Assembly (NCBI GenBank): GCA_002989075.1
Contig: PSQN01000016.1
Span: 2,930,336 to 2,994,335 of the forward strand
Length of the DNA stretch: 64,000 nt
Reading direction: 5' to 3'
Source: Arthonia radiata
Lineage: Eukaryota > Ascomycota > Arthoniomycetes > Arthoniales > Arthoniaceae
The notes below the pieces were generated by a model. The model made no database searches, was not told the origin of the DNA, and worked only from the letters and a program-made list of their open reading frames with translations. Below, one piece after another: positions 1-9,441 of the stretch. Position 1 is the first letter of the stretch, and every line of letters starts with the position of its first letter. The position numbers and the translations under genes are program-made.

Positions 1-88
1 AATTGCACTTCCATTCCTACAATCTCCCTCCCTCCTTCCACCCTTCCCTCATCTAATTCCGCGGCATATACGAGACACATACTCGAAA

Positions 89-1712
89 ATGCCCTCTGCT
101 CAGCCAGCTGCAGGCCATTTGGCTGTGAAGCCTGAGTACCTCTCTTCACAACCCTCCGCCGCTGCGAGCAAGTCGGAGCCAAACCGCAACAAGAATTATG
201 ACCCCAAGAAGCCTCACATCACCGATACGCCCATCACGAAGAAGAATTGGTACAAGCACGTCAACTGGCTCAACCTGACCTTGATTGTGTTCATCCCCAT
301 CATTGGACTGGTCAGTGCCATTTGGACGCCTCTCCGACTCCCGACCCTCATCTGGGCGACGCTCTACTACTTCTGCACGGGCTTGGGCATCACAGCGGGA
401 TATCACCGTCTCTGGGCTCATACCTCATACCGCGCCACTCCAGCTCTCCGCTTCATTCTCGCTTGCTGGGGTGCCGGCAGCGTCGAGGGCTCGGTCCGAT
501 GGTGGGCCCGCGACCACCGAGCACACCACCGCTACACCGACACTCAGAAGGACCCATACTCTGTTCGCAAAGGCCTACTCTACTCGCACTTTGGCTGGAT
601 GGTCATGAAACAGAACCCCAAGCGTATCGGTCGTACAGACATCTCCGACCTCAACGAAGATTCAATCGTCCGCATGCAGCACAAGCACTACCTGGCGTTC
701 GTCTTTGCCTTCGGCCTGGCTCTGCCATGGCTTGTTGCTGGACTCGGCTGGGGTGACTGGAAGGGCGGCATCGTCTATGCTGGCATCCTCCGCATCTTCT
801 TTGTCCAGCAGGCTACATTCTGTGTCAACAGCTTGGCACATTGGCTGGGAGATCAGCCCTTCGACGATGTAAGTTATCCCAATTGCATTGGTTGCGATGT
901 CTTGTACTGACCTTCATCAACAGACCAACAGCCCCCGTGATCACATCTTCACTGCTTTGATGACTCTGGGAGAGGGTTACCACAACTGTTAGTATTCAGC
1001 CCAAGCGGCATGTTTCTGGTAGCGAAGTAGACATACTGACGTTGACCGCTAGTCCATCACGAATTCCCGTCAGATTACCGCAATGCTATCGAGTGGCACC
1101 AGTACGACCCCACCAAGTGGTTCATCTGGACCTGCAAGAAGCTTGGATTGGCATCCGACCTGAAGCAGTTCCGCTCCAACGAGATTGAGAAGGGCCGTCT
1201 GCAGCAGCAACAGAAGAAGCTAGACCAAAAGCGCTCCCGTCTCGACTGGGGTGTACCGCTCGAGAGCTTGCCAGTAATGGAGTGGGACGATATGGTCGAT
1301 CAGGTCTCCAATGGGCGGTCTCTCATTTCGATCTCTGGCATCGTTCACGACGTCTCCAACTTCATCAAGGACCAGTACGTGTTCAACACTTCGCGAATAT
1401 TCTCTGTGATCGTTCCATGCTGATATGAAACTTAGTCCCGGCGGTAAAGCTATGATCAGCAGCGGCATTGGCAAAGACGCCACTGCTATGTTCAACGGTG
1501 GCGTTTACAAGCACAGCAACGCCGCGCACAACCTGCTCAGCACCATGCGCGTAGGCGTCATTCGAGGTGGTATGCCAGTCGATATCTGGCGCCGTGTCCA
1601 GGAGGAGAACAAGGACGGGGTCTTCAAGACTGCTTCTGGCGAGCGGATCCTTCGTGCTGGCGACCAGCCGACGAAGATCACAGAGCCCATGGCGATCGCC
1701 AACGCGGCGTGA
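89..1712 (+). CDS. ole1: acyl-CoA delta-9 desaturase with C-terminal cytochrome b5 domain
   Basis: Membrane di-iron enzyme of the ER that inserts the first double bond into palmitoyl- and stearoyl-CoA. Inferred exons 89-868, 924-987, 1053-1374 and 1436-1712 join in frame into about 480 residues, the usual length for fungal Ole1. The three histidine boxes are visible: HRLWAH, HRAHH and, across the second intron, HHEFP. Hydrophobic segments flank them. The last two exons encode a cytochrome b5 domain, and the final intron splits the histidine codon of its heme-binding HPGG motif. The start is the first ATG, preceded by a CT-rich leader as in strongly expressed fungal genes. No neighbour is related in function. 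Identification is secure; only the exon borders are inferred. Confidence 0.95.
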
Positions 1713-2255
1713 GTTACATTTGAGCGTTCCTCATGATTCATGGCATGGCGTTGGTGGGCATCTTCAATTTGATTCGATACGATCGCTGTCATGAGGGATT
1801 GGAGAGGATGAAGTTGATCAATTCACTGTCCATAGCGTATGAGATACGATAGGTCTAATGATGAGAGTCGATGACTGCTCGATCGGTCATTGCATTCCCT
1901 CACTTCTTTTAATCTCTATCCGGAGCCCGTCAAAAGATGAACATGTTACAAGAGCGGCCCTCAGCAGCGCGCCAGTCTTTAATTCACTCAGAGTTCTCAT
2001 ATCTGCTTTTCATCCTGTTCTTTCACGCACTTTGTATGTCATGAATTATCCGCCAAAGAAATTAACGTCTTGTAAACCGATCTTGAATATTCAGCGTCAA
2101 TTCTTTTCGTGCTTCATGTCTGCCTTTTACTGGCTTTTGAAACCCTAAAAGTCCTGAAAATGGCGAAGAGCTCCAAGGCCCTGGCGTGACGGGTTGCATA
2201 AAGGGAGGGAAAGAAGGACGTTATAACAACAAAGTAAAAATGGATAGTATGTATG
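1713..2255. other. intergenic, downstream of ole1
   Basis: No convincing reading frame. It presumably holds the ole1 3' UTR and terminator; nothing else seen. Confidence 0.6.
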
Positions 2256-2582
2256 CGGGCTCAGGACACTACCATTCCCTACTACCACTTCGAAATGGTA
2301 GTGTCCTCAACATCACGCCTGCCGTAAACGATCTATGCAAGATCTTCTCCCAGAGGATAAACATAATTTTTAAAACGTTGGTGGAGCGCAAACCTGAAAT
2401 GGGCTGGCGAAGGAAAGGGTCGCCTCGTAAGAGGACCCAGGTGACCGTGAGGGCCAGGCGCTAAGGAATGCTGCGCTTAGGGGTTACAGCGCAAGAAAAT
2501 GGGGGCAGTAACCCCTAAAGTATGATCCTCAGGGACACTACCATTTCGAAAAGGTAGTAGGAAGTGCCCTGAGCCAGCCCGA
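2256..2582. repeat. MITE-like element with terminal inverted repeats
   Basis: The two ends, about 2256-2310 and 2531-2582, are imperfect inverted copies of each other: the left end reads CTCAGGACACTACC and the right end, reverse complemented, reads CTCAGGGCACTTCC; both continue to a shared TTCGAAATGGTAGTGTCC. Each arm also folds on itself (GGACACTACCATT against AATGGTAGTGTCC in the left arm). TATGTATG occurs at 2248-2255 and again at 2583-2590, as expected for an 8-bp target duplication, a length typical of hAT-type insertions. An inner hairpin pairs TTAGGGGTTAC with GTAACCCCTAA at about 2476-2518. There is no transposase, so it would be non-autonomous. Superfamily is a guess. Confidence 0.7.
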
Positions 2583-2922
2583 TATGTATGCTGTGTATGT
2601 GAAGAACTGATGACGGCATGATCCAATTACTGGCCGAATGGAATGCTAAAAGAGCTTTAGTATACTGCTCGATAGTGCTGACAAAATGAACAATACGTAA
2701 GACAGCATTGAAGATATCCCAGACAGTATTTACCATTCAAGTACTATACAGTCAATTCGCAGTCAGTGGATGTGAACAACGAACGCATCCTCCATCTCGC
2801 ATATTGACGATGCATGTACCTGCTCGAACGCTTCGCTAACCATACCGATCCGAGTATCACCGAGTATCACAAGTATCGACCCACCTCTCAATCAACCACC
2901 ACACCACCACCACCAGAAGCAA
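2583..2922. other. intergenic, 3' of the following minus-strand gene
   Basis: Right-hand target-site copy of the inverted-repeat element, then non-coding sequence; nothing further recognised. Confidence 0.5.
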
Positions 2923-4623
2923 CTACCTATCGAACCGCAGTGGCAACCACTCCTTTGGCTCCTTGTCGTCGCCAGCCTCGGGTGAGTTCACACCAGACTC
3001 CGGCAGCGGGACACGACTCGGCGTCGGCGTCGCACAATCCTCACCGTACCGAACCTCTCCCTCTTCCTGCTCGCGTGGTGTACCACTAGATCGCGGTGGT
3101 GTCACGACACCAGTCGAAGCCATACCCTCACCCCTCGAGGTCGTGCTCTCACCCCGTGACCGGCTCACATCACCACCCAACGAGCGACTCACATCCTCAA
3201 CCGACGGTATCTGAGTCCATCCATACGTCCCCTCCTGCACCTCCACATCCCCTTCACCCGCAGTCGGCGCCAGTTCCGCTGAATTCGGCGGCGCACTAGT
3301 CCCGTGCCGAGGCGGCAGAATCGTGCCGGACGTCATATCCTCACCGTACGTGCTATCCTCCCCATACACACTATCCTTGTCAAGGGCAGTGCTGCTGTTT
3401 CCACCCCAGATGCTGCTGTCAAGGCTGTCTTCGCCGTGAGCGCCATCATCATCATGGGCTATCTCCTTGTCAACGGGGCCTCTATAGTCGAGGATAAGTC
3501 CCTCACCTCTAATAGCGTCGTCATCATACACACTACTGGGTCCAAAGCCGCTCTCCTCACGGCTGGCGGGTGGGGTGTCACGACCCTCCGGCAGCGTTTC
3601 GGACTCGTCCTGCAACTTCTCGCGCTCGCTGAGTGTTGAGCCTTCGTTAGCGATTTGGGAAGCATGGGCGACATCTTTGTATTGATAGATGCTGCTCGCG
3701 ACGCTACCTTGTCCACGTATGGCGTCGTCGTCGTATACGCTACTAGGCCCGAAGCCGCTCTCCTCGCGACTGGCCGGCGGGGTGTCACGGCCTTCCGGTA
3801 GTGTCTCGGACTCGTCGAGCAGGTTTGCGCGCTCGCTGAGGGTCGAGCCTTCCGTCGCGATTATCGACGCTGACTTCGTGCGTCGAAGCTGGAAGCCATG
3901 CGCTTCAGGGGCGGCGGAAGTCAAGGAGTCGGCTGACTTTGTAGATGGCGTTGGCGAGTGCGAAGAGCCGTGCGTAGCGGCTACGGAGGAGGCTTTTGGT
4001 GTTGACGGTTCGGGGTCGTGGGTTGAGGGTGTGGATTCGGCTGGGTTCGAGGGGCTGGGGAAGGTGGGTGAGGGGGTGGGACGAGGGGGAATTGGGGTGG
4101 TGGCGTATTTTGATGCGTCCAGCTGGGTGGTTGGGTCGACGCTTGGAGTGTCCTCGGAGGTGAGTGCGCGGGCTGTGTCGGATACGGTGGGTGTGCGGAC
4201 AGGTTTAGGGGAAGGTGCCGTTTGTGCTGTAGCGGACTCGAGGGGTTCGTCGTTAGGACTATTTATATAGTCGCCGTGGTTGTGGCTGATGTCGGACATC
4301 GTAACAAGCGAAATGACGAACGCGAGGACAAGGAAGTTTATGGTTGGTGAGGTATCCGTCAGAAGGACAGCAAAGAGATTGATGAGGAGAAAGTAGACGA
4401 GTGGCGACGAGTTCCGAGCGAGGAAGAGTGTGCCGAGATGTGCGATGACGAGAAGGGGTGTAAACAGCTGCACTGTTCGTTCGGAGTGTTGGTGGTGACG
4501 ATTGTGGTTGTTTTTATGGTGGTACTCGAGTTGCTTGGTGTGACGATTGTTTGGGAGGTCGTTTGTTGATGATGAAGGTTGTTTGAAGACTTGAGAGTTC
4601 CTTTGTTGGCAAGGAAAGGTCAT
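2923..4623 (-). CDS. membrane protein with long repetitive Ser/Thr/Pro-rich tail
   Basis: Not a family I can name. A single open frame of 566 residues from the ATG at 4623; the frame is open further upstream but without ATG. Residues about 50-108 form two or three closely spaced hydrophobic helices that resemble the short membrane genes just upstream (4955-7166). The rest is polar and rich in Ser, Thr, Pro, Glu and Asp, so probably disordered. It contains a direct repeat with 69-residue spacing: the block DESETLPEGRDTPP through YDDDAIRG occurs twice with identical amino acids but many synonymous differences. A third degenerate run has GEDS and YGED motifs. A shorter product starting at MSDISHNHGD (4302) would lack the helices and cannot be excluded. 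Role unknown. Confidence 0.7.
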   Translation of the reverse strand: MTFPCQQRNSQVFKQPSSSTNDLPNNRHTKQLEYHHKNNHNRHHQHSERTVQLFTPLLVIAHLGTLFLARNSSPLVYFLLINLFAVLLTDTSPTINFLVLAFVISLVTMSDISHNHGDYINSPNDEPLESATAQTAPSPKPVRTPTVSDTARALTSEDTPSVDPTTQLDASKYATTPIPPRPTPSPTFPSPSNPAESTPSTHDPEPSTPKASSVAATHGSSHSPTPSTKSADSLTSAAPEAHGFQLRRTKSASIIATEGSTLSERANLLDESETLPEGRDTPPASREESGFGPSSVYDDDAIRGQGSVASSIYQYKDVAHASQIANEGSTLSEREKLQDESETLPEGRDTPPASREESGFGPSSVYDDDAIRGEGLILDYRGPVDKEIAHDDDGAHGEDSLDSSIWGGNSSTALDKDSVYGEDSTYGEDMTSGTILPPRHGTSAPPNSAELAPTAGEGDVEVQEGTYGWTQIPSVEDVSRSLGGDVSRSRGESTTSRGEGMASTGVVTPPRSSGTPREQEEGEVRYGEDCATPTPSRVPLPESGVNSPEAGDDKEPKEWLPLRFDR

Positions 4624-4954
4624 GAGAGGTTTTGTTTGTTGACAAACAGGTGGAGACGAGGCAATGAGGCGTGCACAGGGTAAAGAAATTTGTAGGAGGT
4701 AAACGAGAGGCAAAAGATGAGGTTGGAGGTGAGGCGCATGATGTGTTTGCTTGAGATTGTCTGGCTAAACCTGGAAGCGACAAATGCCTTTCTCCCTGCA
4801 TCGTAGTCCTAGAACATCTCTGGAACGCCCGTGACCGCAAAAAGTATGGACCATGTGCGACAGATACCGGCGCTCTAACCTCGCCGTCTGATTCTGCTCG
4901 CTATGCCCCCGCTGACTGGACTTTTGTTGGTTGCCGTGTTTGCATCTGCAATGC
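4624..4954. other. intergenic spacer in membrane-gene array
   Basis: Between two minus-strand array genes. Probably the promoter and leader of the downstream gene; no separate feature seen. Confidence 0.5.
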
Positions 4955-5365
4955 CTACGCAAGCGATGCTGCAAGACGCGCGGCAGTGGTATCAACGTTG
5001 TTGAAGGAGCGACCTCCACTTATCACAAGCGCGAAGACGCCGATGGCGGCCGTGAAGATCTTGATTGACAGTGGCGCGCCTTCAGCGCTGGGGTTTAGTA
5101 TAACCAACAGAAACCCGAGCATCCCAGTGGTATGTGGGTTGTCCAAACTCGTCATCTGGAAGACGGCCAAGATAATGGCCATCAGATTAGTAGTCGGATC
5201 GGCTGGCATTGTAAGGAGGTGGAACATGTTGGAGCTGAGAAGGATAATGACACGAAGGTCGCGGCGAAATTTTGCCACAGCAATGAAGTAGGTGAAGACT
5301 AGGAGCGCTTGTGTGAGATGCGTGGCTGGTGACTGCGCCGCGATTATTGCGATTAGTGATGCCAT
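4955..5365 (-). CDS. small polytopic membrane protein, array member B
   Basis: 136 residues, uninterrupted, start ATG at 5365. Three to four hydrophobic helices: around residues 16-33, 37-55, 58-75 and near 100-118. The second loop carries MPADPTTNLMA followed by FQMTSLDNPHTT; the gene at 5804-6136 has MPADASTNLMA and FQMTSRENPHVT at the same place, so the two are close paralogues. No catalytic motif or signal-peptidase site is obvious. The same strand and spacing as its neighbours suggest tandem duplication. Function unknown; it does not resemble a transporter family I know. Confidence 0.7.
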   Translation of the reverse strand: MASLIAIIAAQSPATHLTQALLVFTYFIAVAKFRRDLRVIILLSSNMFHLLTMPADPTTNLMAIILAVFQMTSLDNPHTTGMLGFLLVILNPSAEGAPLSIKIFTAAIGVFALVISGGRSFNNVDTTAARLAASLA

Positions 5366-5803
5366 GACTGGTGGTCAGAGGTTGTCTTTGACTGCTGGCG
5401 TTCTCAAGTAGTGGATGGCTTTTGGGATGTTATGTTTGGATCAGGAATTCGTACTTCCGTGACTGTGACGATTTGGGGAAGAGATTAGGTTTTATAAATC
5501 TGTGCGAGCCTTTCTGGGCTTTCAAGAGATAACGGGAGGCAGTGCTAGAGGTGACAGGTGAGGCAGCGTGAAGTTTTGTTTAGGTTTGTCTGATAGCTCT
5601 AGGAACATGAAGCGCCCTGGGACTCAATTCTATTGTGCTGATGTATCTCAGTGATGTCTTTGACGGTGTCCAGTCCCTGAGTGGCCAATACTAATGTTCT
5701 TCATACATTGATAGACCCCTCACTTCACAACAGCTAACGCAGACCTCCCCGCTGGCTGTGCGCTCGTGCCCGCGATTCTGAACGCCAGTGATATCGATAT
5801 CAT
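5366..5803. other. intergenic spacer in membrane-gene array
   Basis: The sequence just upstream of the gene at 5365 (CTCAAGTAGTG near 5403, then T/G-rich) resembles that upstream of the gene at 6136 (CTCAAGTAGTG near 6173). The duplication therefore included 5' flanking DNA. No extra gene seen. Confidence 0.55.
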
Positions 5804-6136
5804 TCATTCAGCGGCTGCCAACAGCTCCAAAATGGTAACGGCGGTGCTGAAGACTTTCAATTGCGGACCACGATTGGAGCTGAGCACGCTGAACAAAGAC
5901 GCAAGCTGCTCAGTAACGTGTGGATTCTCCCGACTCGTCATCTGGAAGACAACCAGGGCGACGGCCATAAGATTGGTGGATGCGTCGGCCGGCATTGTGA
6001 GGAGGTGTGACATGTGGAAAGCGAGAGGGAGGACGACGCGAGAATTGGCGCGAAACTTCGCCATCGTCGCCAGAGTTACCATGACCAGGAGCATCTGCGA
6101 AAGCAGCGTCGGTGAGATATCGGCGGTTGAGTCCAT
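5804..6136 (-). CDS. small polytopic membrane protein, array member C
   Basis: 110 residues from the ATG at 6136; an in-frame upstream start at 6178 is not ATG and lies outside the conserved region. Paralogue of 4955-5365 along its whole length: a first helix ending in AKFR, a second helix, MPADASTNLMA, a third helix with VFQMTSRENPH, then a divergent tail. Nucleotide identity with its neighbour is also easy to see, including CTCGTCATCTGGAAGAC, so this is the youngest duplication in the array. The C-terminus is shorter and lacks the last clear helix. Unknown function. Confidence 0.65.
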   Translation of the reverse strand: MDSTADISPTLLSQMLLVMVTLATMAKFRANSRVVLPLAFHMSHLLTMPADASTNLMAVALVVFQMTSRENPHVTEQLASLFSVLSSNRGPQLKVFSTAVTILELLAAAE

Positions 6137-6650
6137 TGCTGCCGTTTTGAGATGGCCTGTTACTGGTAATGCTCTCAAGTAGTGTCTTGTTTTTATGGTG
6201 TTGTTTGTGGATCACAATTTTTGTACTTTGATCGTGAGCATTAGGGTGGAAAGCAAGTAGAGGTCTCGATGAAGTAAACAGTGCGGTGAAACACTGTGCG
6301 ATTGTTGGCAGTCACTTAGTGGCTGGTAGAAGGCAGCGCGGGAGGTGACAACGAAGGCACCTTGTAAGCTTGCTTGGGATCGTGGAACCAAGGCGACGAG
6401 TGGTTCTTGACACCTAATTCGAAGAGAACAACAACCATACCAATATGGCACTCGTGTCAACTTGACGCAGTCTGCATCGCCATAGCTGAGATGTCCGCAC
6501 GGATTCAACGCTACCACGTTCATGTATCTGAGCTACGTCACTGGTACGCCAGTGAGAGACGACCATACCCGTGACTATCGTCTCTATGACCTCCCGTCGA
6601 CACACAAGTGTACCCAGTTGGATGTGGTCCGACGAACGCCAGATTGCGCT
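6137..6650. other. intergenic spacer in membrane-gene array
   Basis: Contains the duplicated 5' flank of the gene at 6136. Small frames here on both strands lack family support. Nothing else seen. Confidence 0.5.
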
Positions 6651-7166
6651 TCAGTGATTCCAGTTTCGGGTTCGGTCGGGGCTGTGGTTGCTATCGCGGA
6701 TTTGGTTGGCCTGAGGTGTTGGTGTACGTGCCGCCGGAAGACGCTCGATCGGAGGATCCAGAGCGTGACCTATGGTGTCTCTGAAGTATAGCAAAACAGG
6801 CATGACGACCGAGGTGGCGATCCAGACTGGTGTAGAGGTTTCGTTTCGATAGATCGTCGTCAGAAAGCTAAGGAGACAGCAGATTACGCCATCTTGCTTG
6901 TAGGGTGTGAAACGACCTGTGATATTTTGAACCAGAATCATTTGGAACACATAGTTGATGAAATAGCAATTGATGACGTTGAACTGCGGAGTGGTGTCCA
7001 TGATGGCGACGATCATCAGGTCGCAGAACAGAATCGCGATGATCCAGATTGACTGGCGGAACGTCGCTAGGGCGGTCACGTAAAATACCATCAGGATCAT
7101 TCTGGCGAAGTCGAACCCCAGCATCTGCGTTCCTTTCTCGTTGATGATCTGACCGATCGTAAGCAT
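6651..7166 (-). CDS. small polytopic membrane protein, array member D
   Basis: 171 residues, start ATG at 7166. Four hydrophobic segments near residues 22-37, 41-58, 63-80 and 112-127, then a polar Pro/Arg-rich tail. The core has the same plan as members B and C: a helix ending TFRQS, a second helix, a DTTPQFN loop where the others have PADPTTN, then a helix ending FQMIL-QN where the others have FQMTS. It is much more diverged, so an older copy. No motif points to an enzyme. Role unknown. Confidence 0.65.
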   Translation of the reverse strand: MLTIGQIINEKGTQMLGFDFARMILMVFYVTALATFRQSIWIIAILFCDLMIVAIMDTTPQFNVINCYFINYVFQMILVQNITGRFTPYKQDGVICCLLSFLTTIYRNETSTPVWIATSVVMPVLLYFRDTIGHALDPPIERLPAARTPTPQANQIRDSNHSPDRTRNWNH

Positions 7167-7511
7167 GTTTGGTGATTAGGTTATTAGCCGCTTGATGATC
7201 TATGGCGGTCGTGCTGGTTGCGTCTCTCTGATTAGTGACAGTTGCAAAGTGTGGTCACGTCAAGTGAAGGGAAAGAAAACAGAAGTCTTCTGCGGAATAT
7301 AAACAGTTCGAGACTCGGAGACAAGCCAATGCAAGAAGAGACTGGAGACGCGTCTTGGGATCTTGTTTGACCAAATGAAACTGAGCCCACCTTACATGGC
7401 AATAGCCCTTGCCCTTATGTGAGCGGTTGCTTCACCCATCTCGACGCTCATGTTGATCACACCGCTTCAAGAGATGGCATGGGGACTCCACAAAGCTCTC
7501 TTCGTTGTGCT
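7167..7511. other. intergenic
   Basis: Spacer between array member D and the helical-protein pair; no feature recognised. Confidence 0.5.
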
Positions 7512-7961
7512 TCAAAACCACACGTCCGCAACGGTCTGTTTCAGCTCCTTGGCGTTATGCTCTAGGTTGATCGTGTCATCCAACAGCCCGAGCCACGTGT
7601 CGTCCCAATCAGACTCCACTTCATCCACCTCGTACATTTCCTTCCGCGCCTCTTCAACCATCGCTTCAATCGTGGAGATGAAGCCGCGCAAAAAGCTCCT
7701 CTCGTCGTGACGCGTCATAGGATCGCGCATCGCGGTCCAGGCCTCATTCAGATACCAATTCGCTGTCTTTCCTTCATTATCCATCGTATCGTCACAAGGA
7801 TCATCGCAGGTGCGGTGGTAGCGGTTGAGAACCTTTTGCTCGGCGATGAGGGTCGCGTTGATGTAGTCAAGGACTTGTTGGAGGCAGCCGAAGGCTTCGG
7901 GCATGGCGTTGAAGTTGGGTTTGGTTGGCATTTTGACGACGCTGGCGTTGGCGATGCACAT
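7512..7961 (-). CDS. small alpha-helical protein, paralogue 1
   Basis: 149 residues from the ATG at 7961; the frame is open upstream but without ATG, so an upstream exon is possible. No signal peptide or membrane helix in this part. Composition and spacing suggest a helical bundle. The stretch around NWYLNEAWTAMRDP lines up with DWYRDHIFATMADP in the next gene (8242-8772), and both end in a long amphipathic helix, so I read them as diverged duplicates. No named domain recognised. It interrupts the membrane-protein array on the same strand. Confidence 0.5.
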   Translation of the reverse strand: MCIANASVVKMPTKPNFNAMPEAFGCLQQVLDYINATLIAEQKVLNRYHRTCDDPCDDTMDNEGKTANWYLNEAWTAMRDPMTRHDERSFLRGFISTIEAMVEEARKEMYEVDEVESDWDDTWLGLLDDTINLEHNAKELKQTVADVWF

Positions 7962-8241
7962 GTTGAAACACTGTTGGTAATGCTGACAGGAGACTGAGAC
8001 TGACCGTGACCGTGAAACAGGAGTTTGGGAGGTTGCAAGGAGGGACAAAGCTGGAAGATTGAGGTGCACGACCCAATTCTCTTGCAAAAGTGAGGTGCGG
8101 CAGGTGGAGCCACTTTCCTGGAAATTATTTCGTCGTCTGGGGTTACCGCTACACTTCCACACCTTCGCACTCACTTCAATTGGTATCCTCGCGCAAGCTA
8201 GTCTCCCTTCTACTGGCGCAATCTCAAAGCAGCCAATATGC

Positions 8242-8772
8242 TCACTCCTGCGATCCCTTGAACTGCTTCAAAATACTTTGAAGGACATCCCCCACCACAT
8301 TGACCTTGTGTGCCACCTCCATGAACAAGGGCCCGGCCTGCTCCTCTGCTGCTAGTTTGGCCGCTTCTGTGTAGAGCACATCCAGCATCTGGTCGATAAT
8401 CGTGACAAGCTTTCGAGCAGGAGCGATCTGCTGCTCCTTCACCTCAGGATCTGCCATGGTGGCGAAGATGTGATCGCGGTACCAGTCGCCTTCGCCATTG
8501 AGATTGTGAAGAGACGCCCACCAGCAGAAGTTGTTGTAGTCGAATATAGCACGATTCTGGGCTTGAACTGCTTGTAGTAATGCCTTCGACATTCGTTCGA
8601 GGTAGTCGAGAGCTTCATTGACGGCTTTCATTTTTCGAGCGCTGCTGGTCATCTGCATTACTCCGACGAATGTGATCTGGGTGTTCGTAGCTGTGAATGG
8701 TGGCTGTGGCTCCTCGGCTGGCTCATCTGCAGCAGCCTTTTTAGCGACCGCGTCACCTGAGGCTCTCAACAT
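8242..8772 (-). CDS. small alpha-helical protein, paralogue 2
   Basis: 176 residues from the ATG at 8772. A short Ala/Pro/Glu-rich N-terminus precedes a region of predicted long helices (residues about 45-175) rich in Ala, Glu, Gln and Leu. The motif DWYRDHIFATMADPE aligns with the neighbour at 7512-7961; overall similarity is low but the order of features is shared. The helices could form a four-helix bundle. No catalytic residues are evident and no family name can be assigned. Confidence 0.55.
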   Translation of the reverse strand: MLRASGDAVAKKAAADEPAEEPQPPFTATNTQITFVGVMQMTSSARKMKAVNEALDYLERMSKALLQAVQAQNRAIFDYNNFCWWASLHNLNGEGDWYRDHIFATMADPEVKEQQIAPARKLVTIIDQMLDVLYTEAAKLAAEEQAGPLFMEVAHKVNVVGDVLQSILKQFKGSQE

Positions 8773-8981
8773 CGTGATTGCTGCAACTGTTGTCTTCGAG
8801 AATTGTATGGGACTTGCGAGGAAGCTGACAGTCCTGCGAAGATGAAGCAAGCCCGCGAGAGTGAATCGACTGGACCGTTTGCGTCGGTTGCAGATGCCTT
8901 ATACGGAAGTGATCCAAGCCCGCGCGTTTGCTTTCTGACAGTCATGTTGATAGTTATATTGTGCAACCCCACTTGCATTCA

Positions 8982-9220
8982 TCAAGGCCCTGTTAGCTCA
9001 GTGGTAACGAGTTCGCGGCTCTCCGATAACAAAAGCCGTAATATGAGTCCCTCGTGTCTCATCAGCAGACTTCACGACTGTCAGCTGCAGGGGCGACACC
9101 CGTCCTGTAAAATGGTGAACCCCTGCCTACTCTTCGGAGGTGCGCGGGAAGACTAATTCGAAAGAGTTATCTGTAACTGGTTCTGGGTTCGAATACGGCC
9201 CTTGAGTGGTGAGTTTTTTT
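8982..9220 (+). ncRNA. putative RNA polymerase III transcript with tRNA-like ends
   Basis: The 5' end has a tRNA-type D-arm and box A (GTTAGCTCAGTGGTAACGAG, 8992-9011) and the 3' end a box-B-like GGGTTCGAATAC (9185-9196). Box spacing is about 190 nt, far longer than in a tRNA. The ends pair (8982-8990 with 9197-9205, one mismatch), like an acceptor stem. The interior is strongly structured: GCAGGGG/CCCCTGC enclosing CACC/GGTG, CTC-TTCG-GAG, AGTTA-TCTG-TAACT and CGGCT/AGCCG hairpins. A T7 run follows at 9214-9220 and an A/T-rich TAGTTATATT lies about 30 nt upstream. Options are a tRNA-derived SINE, a tRNA with a large insert, or a stand-alone structured RNA. The T-stem is imperfect, so a functional tRNA is unlikely. 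Confidence 0.55.
9214..9220 (+). terminator. T-run, probable Pol III terminator
   Basis: Seven T residues directly after the closing stem of the tRNA-like RNA. Confidence 0.5.
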
Positions 9221-9441
9221 GCCTTCTTTTTGTTCTTTGCGTGCTTTTTGAGACTGTGTTGTTCCCCGTCAACGTCTTCCCCTTCGAACTGTCTGGATCT
9301 CATTCCAGAATGGCTGTGGATGCAATGGTCTTGTCATTGATTTTTGAATTGGAATTGATGTTCTTTTCTAACTCCACATACTCCGATCTGCCCAAAATGT
9401 AAGAGCTGTCTCGCCCATGACAGATCCTTTCCCTCACAACA

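Noticed and set aside
146-756. Frames on both strands overlapping the desaturase
   Set aside because: Shadows of a strongly conserved coding exon; no independent protein features.
2186-2464. 92-codon plus-strand frame
   Set aside because: Runs through the inverted-repeat element; composition follows the repeat, not a protein.
2476-2520. Telomere-like TTAGGGG motif
   Set aside because: Single occurrence forming one arm of a hairpin, not an array.
3304-4270. Plus-strand frames of 111 and 193 codons
   Set aside because: Mirror the repetitive minus-strand gene; low-complexity Val/Gly/Ser composition is what the antisense of a Ser/Pro/Thr-rich gene gives.
8982-9220. Functional tRNA gene
   Set aside because: T-stem does not pair well, no convincing anticodon arm, and the interior is about 150 nt too long for a normal intron arrangement.
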